A stretch of DNA of 64,000 bases, taken from positions 56,754,406 through 56,818,405 of the forward strand of contig NC_072897.1 of NCBI RefSeq assembly GCF_027943255.1, in the 5' to 3' direction. Made by a program: the position numbers and the translations under genes. This DNA is from Anastrepha obliqua (taxonomy: Eukaryota; Arthropoda; Insecta; Diptera; Tephritidae). The notes under the pieces are model-generated. The model did not search any database. It saw only the letters and a list, made by a program, of their open reading frames with translations, and was not told the origin of the DNA. Each line of letters opens with the position of its first letter. Position 1 is the stretch's first letter. Of this stretch, positions 19,016-29,813 are shown piece by piece.

Positions 19016-21423
19016 TTGCCTAATCTTCTTCTTGATTGGTGCGATAACCGCTTACGCGATTTTGGCCGAGATTAACAAAGCGCGCCAGTCGTTTCTTTCT
19101 CGTGCTAACCGGCGCCAATTGGACACACCAAGTGAAGCCAAGTCCTTCTCCACCTGATCTTTCCAACGCAGAGGAGGCCTTCCTCTTCCTCTGCTACCAC
19201 CAGCTGGTACCGCATCGAATACTTTTAAAGCCAGAGCGTTTGTATCCATTCGGACGACATGACCCAGCCAACGAAGCCGCTGGATCTTTATTCGCTGCGC
19301 TATGTCTATGTCGTCGTAAAGCTCATACAGCTCATCGTTCCATCGTCTGCGATATTCGCCGTTGCCAACGTGCAAAAGTCCAAAAATCTTGCGCAGAATC
19401 TTTCTCTCGAACACTCCAAGCGTCGCTTCATCGAATGTTGTCATCGTCCAAGCTTCTGCGCCATACGTTAGGACGGGCATGATGAGAGTCTTGTAGAGTG
19501 TTAGTTTTGTTCGTCGAGAGAGGACTTTACTGCTCAATTGCCTACTTAGTCCAAAGTAGCACTTGTTGGCAAGAGAGATTCTACGTTGGATTTCAAGGCT
19601 GACATTGTTACAGGTGTTAATGCTGGTTCCTAAATACACGAAGTCTTTTACAACCTCAAAATTATAACTGTAAACAGTGACGTGGGTGCCGATACGCGAG
19701 TGCGCCGACTGTTTGTTTGAAGACAGGAGGTACTTCGTTTTGTCCTCGTTCACCACCAAACCCATTCGCTTTGCCTCTTTATCCAGTTTGGAGAAGGCAG
19801 AACTAACAGCGCGGTTGTTAAGGCCGATGATGTCAATATCATCGGCATATGCCAGCAATTGTACGCTCTTATAAAAAATTGTGCCTGAGCGATTAAGTTC
19901 TGCGGCTCGTACGATGCTCTCCAACATCAGGTTAAAGAAGTCACACGACAGCGAGTCACCCTGTCTGAAACCTCGTTTGGTATCAAACGGCTCGGAGAGG
20001 TCCTTCCCAATTCTGACGGCGCTGCTCGTATTGAGCAACGTCATCTTACATAGCCGTATTAGTTTTGCGGGGATACCGAATTCAGACATAGCGGCATACA
20101 GGTAACTCCTTTCCGTACTGTCGAATGCAGCTTTGAAGTCGACGAAAAGATGGTGTGTGTCGATTCTCCTTTCATGGGTCTTTTCCAAGATTTGGCGTAT
20201 TGTGAATATTTGGTCGATGGTAGACTTTCCAGGTCTGAAGCCACACTGATAAGGTCCAATCAGTTGGTTGACGGTGGGCTTCAGCCTTTCACACAATACG
20301 CTCGCTAGAACCTTATAGGCGATATTTAGAAGACTAATCCCGCGGTAATTGGCACAAATTGCAGGATCGCCCTTCTTTTGGATTGGGCAGAGCACACTTA
20401 AATTCCAATCAGCAGGCATGCTTTCATCCGACCATATTCTGCATAGGAGCTGATGCAGGCACCTTACCAGCTCCTCGCCGCCATGTTTGAATAGCTCAGC
20501 TGGCAGTCCGTCGGCGCCCGCGGCTTTATTGTTCTTTAGCCGTGATATTGCTATTCTCACCTCGTCATGGTCGGGTAACAGAACGGCAATTCCGTCGTCA
20601 ACGATTGGGGTATCGGGATCTTCACATTCTCTATGACATGCACAGCTGTCACCGTTTAACAGGTTCGAGAAGTGTTCCCTCCATAACTTAAGATTGCTCT
20701 GTACGTCAGTCACCAGATCGCCGTCTTTGTTCTTACACGACAACGCCCCGGTCTTAAAACCTTCTGTAAGCCGCCGAACTTTCTGGTAAAATTTTCGGGC
20801 GTTGTTCCTATAGGCCAGCATCTCAAGCTCCTCGCACTCACGTATTTCGGCCTCTCGTTTCTTCTGTCGGATAATACGTCTCTCTTCCTTTTTCAGCTCT
20901 CTGTAGCGATCCCACATGGCTCGCGTTGCGCCCGATCGCAGCGTGGCTCTATAGGCGGCATCTTTTCTTTCGGCGGCAGCATGACATTCCTCGTCGTACC
21001 AATTGTTTTTTCGGGCTCGCCGGAATCCGATATCTTCTTCGGCGGCGGTACGTATGGAACGAGAAATGTTGCTCCATTGCTCGCACATGCCGGTGTGTTG
21101 GGCAGTGCTCTCCGAGAGCAGGAGTGAGAGTCGAGTGGCGAATCTTCTGGCTGTCTGTTGTGATTGCAGCTTTTCGATGTCGAACATTCTTTGCATAGGT
21201 AGATGTACGTTTTTCGCTGCACAGAGGCGTGTGCGCAGTTTGGCTGCAACAAGGTAATGATCCGAGTCGATGTTGGGTCCTCGGATCGTACGTACATCTA
21301 ATACACTAGAAGCGTGTCTTCCATCTATCACAACATGATCGATCTGGTTTCGCGTTTTTCGATCAGGAGACAGCCAGGTAGCTTGTTGCTTTTTAAGTGG
21401 CGGGTCCCAAACCCAGTGCACAA
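19016..21423 (-). mobile_element. LINE, 5' truncated or internally deleted
   Basis: Non-LTR element on the minus strand, 3' end at about 19020 with an AAGAAG-rich tail. It is the long copy of the family also present at 13050-13895. The N-terminal endonuclease half is missing; at 21424 the sequence joins 213-bp tandem repeats. Confidence 0.9.
19052..21421 (-). CDS. LINE endonuclease-reverse transcriptase, open frame of 789 codons
   Basis: Nicks target DNA and copies the element RNA. The first codon available is GTG at 21421, so the true start is lost. Residues 27-60 are the end of an AP endonuclease domain (RNQIDHVVIDG, GPNIDSDHYLVAAKL, with catalytic D and H). RT follows: NYRGISLLNIAYKVLA, GPYQCGFRPGKSTIDQIF, HHLFVDFKAAFDS, RQGDSLSCDFFN, and LLAYADDIDIIG with intact YADD at 525-528. 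The C-terminal part has TYGAEAWTMT, FERKILRKIFG, RLRWLGHVVRM and GRPPLRWKDQVEKDL, typical of LINEs often annotated craniofacial development protein 2-like. No stop or frameshift over 2.37 kb. I would place it near RTE, with modest certainty. Confidence 0.9.
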   Translation of the reverse strand: MHWVWDPPLKKQQATWLSPDRKTRNQIDHVVIDGRHASSVLDVRTIRGPNIDSDHYLVAAKLRTRLCAAKNVHLPMQRMFDIEKLQSQQTARRFATRLSLLLSESTAQHTGMCEQWSNISRSIRTAAEEDIGFRRARKNNWYDEECHAAAERKDAAYRATLRSGATRAMWDRYRELKKEERRIIRQKKREAEIRECEELEMLAYRNNARKFYQKVRRLTEGFKTGALSCKNKDGDLVTDVQSNLKLWREHFSNLLNGDSCACHRECEDPDTPIVDDGIAVLLPDHDEVRIAISRLKNNKAAGADGLPAELFKHGGEELVRCLHQLLCRIWSDESMPADWNLSVLCPIQKKGDPAICANYRGISLLNIAYKVLASVLCERLKPTVNQLIGPYQCGFRPGKSTIDQIFTIRQILEKTHERRIDTHHLFVDFKAAFDSTERSYLYAAMSEFGIPAKLIRLCKMTLLNTSSAVRIGKDLSEPFDTKRGFRQGDSLSCDFFNLMLESIVRAAELNRSGTIFYKSVQLLAYADDIDIIGLNNRAVSSAFSKLDKEAKRMGLVVNEDKTKYLLSSNKQSAHSRIGTHVTVYSYNFEVVKDFVYLGTSINTCNNVSLEIQRRISLANKCYFGLSRQLSSKVLSRRTKLTLYKTLIMPVLTYGAEAWTMTTFDEATLGVFERKILRKIFGLLHVGNGEYRRRWNDELYELYDDIDIAQRIKIQRLRWLGHVVRMDTNALALKVFDAVPAGGSRGRGRPPLRWKDQVEKDLASLGVSNWRRLARERNDWRALLISAKIA

Positions 21424-21849
21424 CCAGCTATGCTGGGATGCTTCGCCTTCTCACCTTAGCTCACTCCCGAACGGGTGTTCGGAAGCTAACCAGAGGATAC
21501 GTGGGCTAATCCCGGACGTTGTGAGCTGCTTGAACCATATGTAGAAGAATCGTCCTGGCCACTCCCAAGTGAATGGCGATCAGTAACTTTCCCCACTTGC
21601 GTGGACTTCTACACATGGAACCATCCTCCTCCATTGCCAGCTATGCTGGGATGCTTCGCCTTCTCACCTTAGCTCACTCCCGAACGGGTGTTCGGAAGCT
21701 AACCAGAGGATACGTGGGCTAATCCCGGACGTTGTGAGCTGCTTCAACCATATGTAGAAGAATCGTCCTGGCCACTCCCAAGTGAATGGCGATCAGTAAC
21801 TTTCCCCACTTGCGTGGACTTCTACACATGGAACCATCCTCCTCCATTG
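21424..21849. repeat. 213-bp tandem repeat, 2 copies
   Basis: CCAGCTATGCTGGGATGCTT starts at 21424 and again at 21637, exactly 213 bp apart, and the copies are almost identical. The array directly abuts the LINE frame at 21421. It could be the LINE 5' untranslated region in repeated units, or an unrelated neighbour. Confidence 0.93.
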
Positions 21850-21860
21850 CCTAATATGTT

Positions 21861-22595
21861 ACTTAATTTAGCCTTTGCTTAGGCAATACCAACCGTCCTA
21901 CATATATTTAACATATGCCTATCGGAGAGAACGTTCCAATCGACTAACCGGCAAGCCTCTTCGCATGTATAATACTGGAGTCGCTTCGAAAGCAAGATCG
22001 ATGTCGCTAGGGGAATATTTGACAACCATTTTAGAGTCAGAAAAAGACAGTACAAGAAAATTGATAGAGGTTAGAAAGATAGAGGTTGCAAAGAATACTG
22101 CTAACACTTAATTTAGCCTTTGCTTAGGCAATACCAACCGTCCTACATATATTTAACATATGCCTATCGGAGAGAACGTTCCAATCGACTAACCGGCAAG
22201 CCTCTTCGCATGTATAATACTGGAGCCGCTTCGAAAACAAGATCGATGTCGCTAGGGGAATATTTGACGGCCATTTTAGAGTCAGAAAAAGACAGTACAA
22301 GAAAATTGATAGAGGTTAGAAAGATAGAGGTTGCAAAGAATACTGCTAATACTTAATTTAGCCTTTGCTTAGGCATTACCAACCGTCCTACATATATTTA
22401 ACATATGCCTATCGGAGAGAACGTTCCAATCGACTAACCGGCAAGCCTCTTCGCATGTATAATACTGGAGCCGCTTCGAAAACAAGATCGATGTCGCTAG
22501 GAGAATATTTGACAACCATTTTAGATTCAGAAAAAGACAGTACACGAAAATTGATAGACATTAGAAAGATAGAGGTTGCAAAGAATACTGCTAAG
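21861..22595 (+). repeat. 245-bp tandem repeat, 3 coding copies
   Basis: Units start at 21861, 22106 and 22351 (ACTTAATTTAGCC), period 245. Each holds an open frame, QYQPSYIYLTYAYRRERSN ... SLGEYLTTILESEKDSTRK ... EVRKIEVAKNTAN. Since 245 is not a multiple of 3 the frames are not continuous, and each ends at the TAA in the unit junction. The third copy runs on into KRARAKTTTTLTTSKRCK. The position, upstream of a decayed gypsy pol in the same orientation, suggests a repeated piece of gag; not proven. Confidence 0.9.
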
Positions 22596-24140
22596 CGAGC
22601 GCGGGCCAAAACAACGACGACGTTAACTACTAGCAAGCGTTGTAAGAGCCAAACCTTAAGCGATGCTCCTGTCTGGCGTCTGGTTTTTGTGGCAACTGAA
22701 GTCTTTGGTTCCATGAGTCGACGAAGATGTAATTAAAGCCAAATGGCTCTCCGCATTACCGAAAGACACGCGTGCTAAGTTAGCATTACAGGCAAATACC
22801 TCTAGCAAATCTAGGCGTCAGTGCTGACAAACTTCAAGGGATTCTGCAAAGTAGACAAGTATCCTCCATTATGTACAGTAGCGCTCACCAAAATTTTACA
22901 AAACAAATTTCGGATTTGACCAAACAACCGTTATTGAAAAGCGGCAATCCAGAGAAAACTTACAGTAAAAATCGAGGTTTAGGTCACGCAGTCATTCTAA
23001 ATTTGGACGGTTTGACCCTAACGGTTTTTGTTATTACCATGCCAAATATGGTAAAAATTCGAAGCGTCGTAAAAACGGCTGTAAATTTCCAGGATCTACC
23101 ACCAGATAAATTTAAAGCTGTTTGCAAGGATTCAAGTAGCACCTGTATGCAAAACAGCCCCATTTGGCCCATAATAACCTCATTTGGATTTTTTGAGGAT
23201 CTCCCTATGACTCTTGCCATAGGAAGCACAGCCCAAACATTTCAAAGGTTTATAAATGAGGTGACACGTGACCTGCCTTTTATATCGTCTCCATCGGTGA
23301 CCTTCTTGTCGCATCAGAGAACGAGCACGAACGTTTTGAGCACCTTGAATTACAGCTTCAGCGTGTTTAGAGCAACAATTTGGTAATCAAATGAAATCAA
23401 CCAAAATCTTATTTAGGCAAGCGCGATGTCCAATTCTTAGAAAACATCGTTAATTGTGAAGGTACTTTGTTTTGAATTTCCCCCTACTATTACGAATTTG
23501 TGAAGATTTCTTCCTAAATTTGTATGGGAAATTCATCAAAAACGGTGCTGAAATTTTTCCACCGTTGAATGCGTTACTAGAAAGGCCAAATGTGAAAAAC
23601 TTTCCAAATGTTAACTGAACCATCGAGCTTAAAAACGCCTTTGACAATGCGAAAGAAGTACCTACTAGCTCAGAGTACACTTTTGGTTTTTACAGCAGCT
23701 ACCTCTGGAAATTCGGAGACTGTCAACATTCGATTAAGAGCTGTATGCTATCTTCGAAACCGTGCATCATTTTTATCATATCTTCGAAGGTTGTCATGTG
23801 ATTATATGTACAAATCACAACTGAACTTCTCCCTGGTAGTTCCGATAGCTAGATTATAGTTCAGTTCACATCTGATATAATACATATTTCTGGACACCAT
23901 AACATCGTGCGAACATCCTGCCACGCATCAAAGTAATTCAGGCAGCGGTCTCATCTCATAGTGGAGTGCAACTGCAGCAATTCGTCAGGTTTAAAACTTA
24001 AAAAAATCCAAACAGCCGATAACGAACCAGCCCTATACTGTGATATTCAACAAGAATAGCACGACCCTATGTTCCTGTTTTATTGGAAAAACAAAGATTT
24101 GATTCTTTTGACTCGGTGGCATACTCTGATATTAAGGCAT
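22596..24140 (+). pseudogene. Decayed Ty3/gypsy gag-pol, first part
   Basis: Relic of an LTR retrotransposon pol. After a gag-like KWLSALPKDTRAKLALQ stretch (about 22745) the frames show RT remnants: TSFGFFEDLPMTLAIG.TAQTFQRFINEVTRDLPF (23185-23290), then ASENEHERFEHLELQLQR and LGKRDVQFLRNIVN (about 23320-23460). RNase H/tether traces follow, NAKEVPTS near 23650 and IVQFTSDIIHISGHHNIV near 23860-23910. Many stops and frame changes. The YxDD motif is lost between DLPF and ASENE. The element is cut at 24140 by a LINE and continues at 28253. Confidence 0.82.
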
Positions 24141-24215
24141 GTTGTTTTTGTTGTTGTTGTAGCAGTAACTTTGCCCAGTCAGTGTAGTGTAATCACCGGT
24201 CGTCTTTGTCTAGCA

Positions 24216-25046
24216 CAGAGTTCCCCAAACTTTTTTGTGTCGTAGACCCCTTGCCATGTTTTTCTGTGTTGTGTAGACCCCCTACTTACCTGATATTGAT
24301 TTCCTGTAAATTTCTAACTGTAGTGAAGTTTAGTGCTAAAAACTTAAAATAAAAACACATGTTAATTTATACATTTATTAATTGAATATTAATTGAATTT
24401 AAATTAAAACTACTCAAAATAAAATTTTGTATCTGTTATATATGTTATATACGTAACAGAAAATAAACTATAAATAAAATAACATAAGCAATAAGTTAAT
24501 ATTTTTAGTGAGAAGGATGAACCTGATGCTTTAATAATAAATTATCAACATTTGGCGTCAATTTTGTAAGGGTTAATCTTAGGGTAAGGGTTTCTTTTTT
24601 TCGTTAGGAGATTGGTAACAGCGCTGAACCCCCTTTCCAGTAGGTATGACGATGGAAAGGAAATTAAAAATTTCCTCGCTATATTCCATAATACGGGATA
24701 AGTAACGGGTATGTTGTTTTGCAGCCAGAATTGCTGATATCCGTTCTTACACTTGACGTTTCCATTAATTGACGTTGGCAATATTTTAATAGTTAAAACG
24801 TCATTTATTACATTCTATAATATATAATAAATTTTTTACTTCATAGGTGCTTTTATAAATAATGGATACATAGATATTTTGATATTATAAGATAGTATGA
24901 TGTAAGTAAATAGGAACTATCAGTGTATGTGTTGAGACCCCCATTTTCATTTCATTGACCCCCAAATTTTTTTTTCGCTGACGCAGACCCCTTGCAGGTT
25001 GTCATAGACCCCCAGGGGTCGATATAGACCACTTTGGGAATCACTG
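24216..25046 (-). mobile_element. hAT deletion derivative
   Basis: 831 bp with an 8-bp duplication GTCTAGCA at 24208-24215 and 25047-25054. The ends are CAGAGTTCCCCAAACTTTTT and, inverted, CAGTGATTCCCAAAGTGG, matching hAT style (CAG...CTG). It keeps only the end of a transposase. Both sides carry GTAGACCCC-type words near the tips. Confidence 0.93.
24545..24781 (-). pseudogene. hAT transposase C-terminal dimerisation domain
   Basis: 79 residues: NGYQQFWLQNNIPVTYPVLW, then NIARKFLISFPSSYLLERGF and SAVTNLLTKKRN. This is the hATC dimerisation domain as found in ZBED/SCAND3-like transposases. The DDE core and BED finger are absent, so the element would be mobilised only in trans. The stop is TAA-type at the left end. 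Confidence 0.9.
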
Positions 25047-25054
25047 GTCTAGCA

Positions 25055-27860
25055 CATCTAACGGTAGGCCCAAGAAACTAGCGGTTTCGACAGGTTGGGT
25101 CCAGAGGGAGAGGGGTATGAGATGAGTGGGTTTGATGGGGCATGTGAAAAGGTGGTCAATGTCGTGAGGTGTTCCTTCACATGCGGGACATATGTTTAGT
25201 ATGTCGGGGTCGATTCTGGATAAGTAGGAGTTTAACCGGCTACAATATCCAGAACGTAATTGTGCCAAGATTACGCGGGACTCTCGGGGAAGTTGGAGCT
25301 CTTCGTCTGCGATTAGTGGTAGCTGGACTCCGATAACGGCATTCGGTTGTAGGGAGCTTAAGAAGGTGCTAAAGGTCTCCCAATGAATGTCATTGATTGT
25401 CTCCTTGTACACTGTCCGATCCAGTAGCTGTCTGTCTGTTTGGTCTTGGATCTCGTCCGCATAATTGGGGAAATCCCTGCTGGCTCAGGCTCAAGCAGGT
25501 ATCTGCACGGGTGAGGCCTGCGGTAACACCCTAGCAGAAACTGCTTGCTGAGTAGTTTGTTATGCTCCTTCACAGGCAGCATATGGGCCTCGTCGTGTAG
25601 GTGTTGTATCGGGGATATCAAGGGACATTGTCGCGGTCCTTATTGCAGTGTTTTGGTAGGTCTGACGCTTCGTCCACTGAAAATCATTGGCTCCAGGCGA
25701 CTAGACAGGCGCAACATAGTTTAGAACCGATCGGCCTATTGCTTTAAAAGTCAACAGCAACATTTCTTTGTCTTTGCCCCAAGTGCTGCCGGCGAGCGAC
25801 TTGAGAACCTTGTTGCGATTTTGTACTTTAGTTGCAATAGCGGTTGTATGCGCTGAGAAGGAGAGCAAGCTGTCAAAGGTAACTCCCAATATTTTGGGGT
25901 GGTTAACCGTCGGAATTTGTGTATCATCGACTTTCACCTTGAGTTGTAGCTTGACCTCCTTTGTCCAGGTGATGAAAAGGGTCACCGTGGATTTAGTGGG
26001 GAGAGTTGTAAATTCCTCGCAGTGAAGAAGCGAGAAAGGCAGGCGAGGTAGTCGTTTACCTTGGAGCATAAGCCATCAATGTCAATGCCCGACGCCATTA
26101 TCGTGCAGTCGTCGGCGTAGGAGACCAGGGAGACTCCCTCTGGTGGTTAGGGGAGCTTCGAGATGTAGAAGTTGAACAGCAAGGGAGAAAGGACACCACC
26201 CTGCAGTACACCTTGCTTTATCTTCCTCTGCTTTGATGTTTGATCTCGAAAAGTCACTGACGAGTGAGTACCGCTCAGGTAGTTCGCGTCGACGCCACCT
26301 CTTCAGCCCTGGCGGGAGTGTCGACTGTAAAATGTCATCTAGTAGCGCGGCGTAGCTGACTATGTATATAGAAAGCCTTTTTTAGATTCAACGCTACCAG
26401 GACAGTCTTTTCGCAGGGGCGGTTTTGGTGAAGTCCGTGGTTTATCTGGGTGTTAATGACGATGGCATATGCACTCTTCTGAAACAATGCTAATGTGAGG
26501 CTGGGGTCAGATGTTTTGTAAAGAGTGGGAGTAGAAAGGCTTTAAGAGTCTTCACTACTGGTGAAAGGAGAGTTATCGGACGATAGGACTCCCCTTGGTA
26601 AGCGGGTTTCCCAGGCCTCAGTAGTGGGACCACTCTCCCTAATTTCCTCTTATCGGAAATGTTGAGAGTGGCCATAGACAAATTGAAAACCTTGGTGAGG
26701 TATTCTACTCCCGATGGATTCAGCTTTTTCAGCATCAGCATTTTTGGTCTGTCAGGGCCAATGGCTTTTGATGGTTTTATGTGGTTGATGGCCCGCTGAA
26801 CTTCATCGCAGGAGAAAACAAGTGGCGCACTGTTGTATGTCAGTTTGTGCAGCCGTCTGGTGACACGAAGTTTGGAAGGATGCCGAAGGATGCAGAATAA
26901 ATTGCCGGCTAAAGCAGCTCGCGCATCTCTTCAGATCCGACGAAGTACAACCGTTGAGGGTGATATCCACCTTGTCGTTGTGCTTCGTCGGGTTCGACAG
27001 GGACCTTACTGTGGACCAGAGCTTGCTCACACCAGAGGTGAAGTTGCAGGACTTCAGATGCTCTTCCCATTTTGTCCGCTTATATTGGGTTACCAGCTGC
27101 CGGATCTCCGAATTGAGATCCTTTATCCGAGGATCCCCGGGATCGGCCTGGCGTAGGAGATCACGCTCGTACGCTGCTTCAGCTGGGAAATTGGGACGTA
27201 TGTCCTGGAATCTTCCAGCGGATATAAAGCGAGCCGCAGCGGCTGTGATCACCTTGCGGAATGCGCGTTCGCCTGCGCGGACATCGGTGGGAATGGGGAG
27301 AGCGGCGAAGATGTCTTCTATAATTTCCGCGAATCTGGTCCAATCAGCTTTGTTAAAGTTTATATGTAACCGGTGATCCGCGCAAACAAAGTCGGCAGGT
27401 TTCTCGATCGAGATGATAATGGGTAAATGGTCTGATGCAAGCGATGGCATAGGTCGCCAGGATATGCATTAAAATCACATACTACCAATCGGTTTTCACG
27501 CCTGATGAGCGCACCAATATCAGAGTGATATCCTTCCGGGCAGCAGGTGACAATGGGTATATAAATGTTATAAATTTCGAACTCAGCATCGCCTGACCGG
27601 ACAGCTATCCCTTGACATTCTAAGGTGCTGTCCCTGTGGTCGATGCCTTCCTCAATGAGACGATACTGCACTGTATGGTGGACTATGAACACTAGGCCAC
27701 CACCGTTGTCTCGCTCGCGGTCCTTTCTTGCTCGCGGTCCTTGTAGCCGTCCCTAGTGATCAGGGAGGAGCTAGGGTGCAGTTTTGTCTCTTGGACCGCA
27801 GCTATCTCGATGCTGTATCGTCAATCTTACTCGTAAGTCCGTTGCAGCTCAATTGTAAGA
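25055..27860 (-). pseudogene. Jockey-like ORF2 (endonuclease + RT), broken
   Basis: Read from 27860 downward: LLQLSCNGLTSKIDD (endonuclease start), EIYNIYIPIVTCCPEG and VVCDFNAYPGD (about 27500), MPSLASDHLPIIISIEKP (endonuclease end, SDH motif, about 27440). Linker ARFISAGRFQDIRPN follows. RT motifs come next: SYRPITLLSPVVKTLKAF (about 26590), QGGVLSPLLFNFYISKLP and SYADDCTIMASG (about 26110-26200, YADD intact). The thumb is at 25701-26069, and the 3' tail domain has LRSGYCSRLNSYLSRI and CPACEGTPHDIDHLFTCP. At least five frameshifts or stops lie between blocks. A proline/Gln-rich stretch at 27860-28190 may be the ORF1/ORF2 border. Confidence 0.85.
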
Positions 27861-28252
27861 GTCCTAAACTCCTCGGAGGTGTGGTCGTAACTAGGGGGGT
27901 GAGGGACACGTGGTGTTGTCTGCGTAGGCCCTGCTGTGCCTTCCGCAAAAGTTGTTGTGGCCTGATGTGGACGGGTGGCCGCCCCACAGGGGGAGGTTGC
28001 GGATACAGAGCACACGGAACAAACCGTGCGGGGGACCAAGAGCTGCTGGTTCGTCCCCGCACTGGGGTAGGAGCAGGAAGGTTGTGGGTCAGTGGGGTAA
28101 TTGTGTTGCACCTGAGGGCTCCTTACCGTTAAAGTATGGTTGGTGGCGGCAGTTGAGGCAGGGGCCGCCTGATGGCAGCAGCAACACGTGGCCACATACC
28201 TTGTGGACCATTCCCTATGAGTCTTAAGGTCTGAACAGGTCTTAAGATGGCA

Positions 28253-29340
28253 CCACCCGTTGAAACAGATGATTAAAAGATAGAATGTTTGTCTTTTCGT
28301 TAATAAATATTGCAGACGGTGGGAAAAATCTTGCGACGAATGTCTACGTAATAAAATTCAACATCACGTATCAACTCCAGTCGCAAGTTTTTAGCCACCA
28401 TCCCAGCGTTTCGTGCATATACACATTGATTTAGTTTCTGTACCATTTCTATCATTCAGAAGCTTTAATCAATGCTATACAGTTATTAACCGCTTCACGC
28501 GTTTTCCCGATGCAATCCTTTTAGCAAACGGTACCGCCGAAACAGTCGCACGTGCTCTAATTGCCAACTGGATTGCATTATATGGCGTGCCCAGGCGAAC
28601 CATATCGGATCAGGGTCGACAGTTTGTATCAAATTTATTTAAATCTCTGTCATGGATTCTTGGCGTTAAACATCTGAAAACTTTGCCATATAAGCCACCG
28701 TCAAAATGGTTGAACGTCTCCACCGTCAACTAAAATCTGCTCTGCTCTGCCATTGCGAAACATGTTTGGACGCTTTGCCCGTCGCATTGCTTGGCTTACG
28801 AGCAGCTTGGAAGGAAGACATCGGTGCTACCCCAGCAGTACACGTGTATGGTGAACAAATACGCTTGTCTGAGAGTTCATAACTCCTTCGAACAAACAAA
28901 TTACAGCGTCTGAACTGCGATTTACATTAAGAAACCATTTCAAAAATTTGGCACTAACTAAAACGTGCATCATGGAAAGAAACCATTGTTCTATTCCAAG
29001 AATCTCAATACTTGTTCGCACGCATAAGTACATAATGAATTACATTTTCATCACCGTACGAGGGTCACTACAAACTGATCGCACGGTACAACAAATTGCA
29101 TCGTGGACTACAGAGGCAAAGGAAATGCTATTCCGGTTACATCTAGTTGCTGATGATTCTCTTGACGAACAGGAGCCCCGAATTGAAACTATGACGTCAT
29201 TGCATCAGACCGCTACAGTTAAATTTGAAAAACAAACAAATTGTTTTAGTTCTAATTAACTTTAAATTTCTAAAAAACAAATTGATGTAAAACTTTAACT
29301 TAAACTATGTAATTTCTTTCTAACTTTTTCAAAGGGGAGT
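28253..29340 (+). pseudogene. Decayed Ty3/gypsy integrase, second part
   Basis: Continuation of the relic at 22596-24140. HPLKQMIKR starts the H2C2 domain at about 28256, its cysteines in CDECLRNK near 28345. The integrase core follows: VHIHIDLVSVPFLS (first D), TISDQGRQFVSNLF (second D), and the region of the Glu near LPYKPPSKWLNVSTVN, where a frameshift hides it. It continues CETCLDALPVALLGLRAAW and ATPAVHVYGEQIRLSE. A tract AAAGGGGAG at 29331-29339 may be the polypurine tract, with an LTR starting TGTATCTACT at 29343; no matching 5' LTR was found, so this is tentative. Confidence 0.82.
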
Positions 29341-29735
29341 ACTGTATCTACTATTTGGGAAATATATTTCTTAACTTTTATCAACTTATTTTATTTAAAT
29401 GCTGACTCTAGTAACTCTATCTGGCAAAAAACATGCCAAAAGCTCCCTACGGTTTTTTTTTCCTTTTCATGCTCTCTCTTTACGTTGTGACACCGTTATC
29501 AGCGGTACGACGTGTGTTTTTCTCGCAATAAAAACTCAAAAGTCAAATTTAAATTGGCAAAACTTTCCATTACTACCACGATATATTTGAATAGGGGGCG
29601 GAGGGGGAGGAGGCGTGGCACCACCCAACATGCCCATTAGAAAAGCCAAGGTCACACCATTATAACTGTGAAAGTCCCAACCTCTTAGGGTCCCTATAGA
29701 ATCCCCAGGAGAAGTTTAATTATTGTGTTTTTACG
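29341..29735. other. Possible gypsy 3' LTR, no gene
   Basis: AT-rich with an AATAAA at about 29527, compatible with an LTR end, then a G-rich stretch (29594-29615) and a conserved-looking leader to the LINE ORF1. No coding sequence. Confidence 0.35.
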
Positions 29736-29813
29736 ACCGAACTTGCAGTTTGTACTGAAATGTGGCGAAAATTTGAGCTAACATTACGATTAAGAGAATC
29801 GGAAGAGTGAGTA

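Larger units (their letters stand above)
24141..28252 (-). mobile_element. Jockey-like LINE inserted in the gypsy relic
   Basis: Minus-strand non-LTR element, 3' tail of ACAAC-type repeats at 24141-24162, interrupted by a hAT element at 24216-25046. The gypsy relic resumes at about 28253. I could not define its target duplication. Confidence 0.85.

Noticed and set aside
19102..19482. 126-codon plus-strand frame
   Set aside because: Antisense of the LINE C-terminus; the same shadow recurs opposite 13432-13803.
22984..23229. 81-codon minus frame inside gypsy relic
   Set aside because: Antisense of RT remnants recognisable on the plus strand.
27728..28132. 134-codon plus frame, Gly/Cys-rich
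   Set aside because: Opposite the Jockey-like ORF2 start, whose endonuclease motif LLQLSCNGL is on the minus strand.
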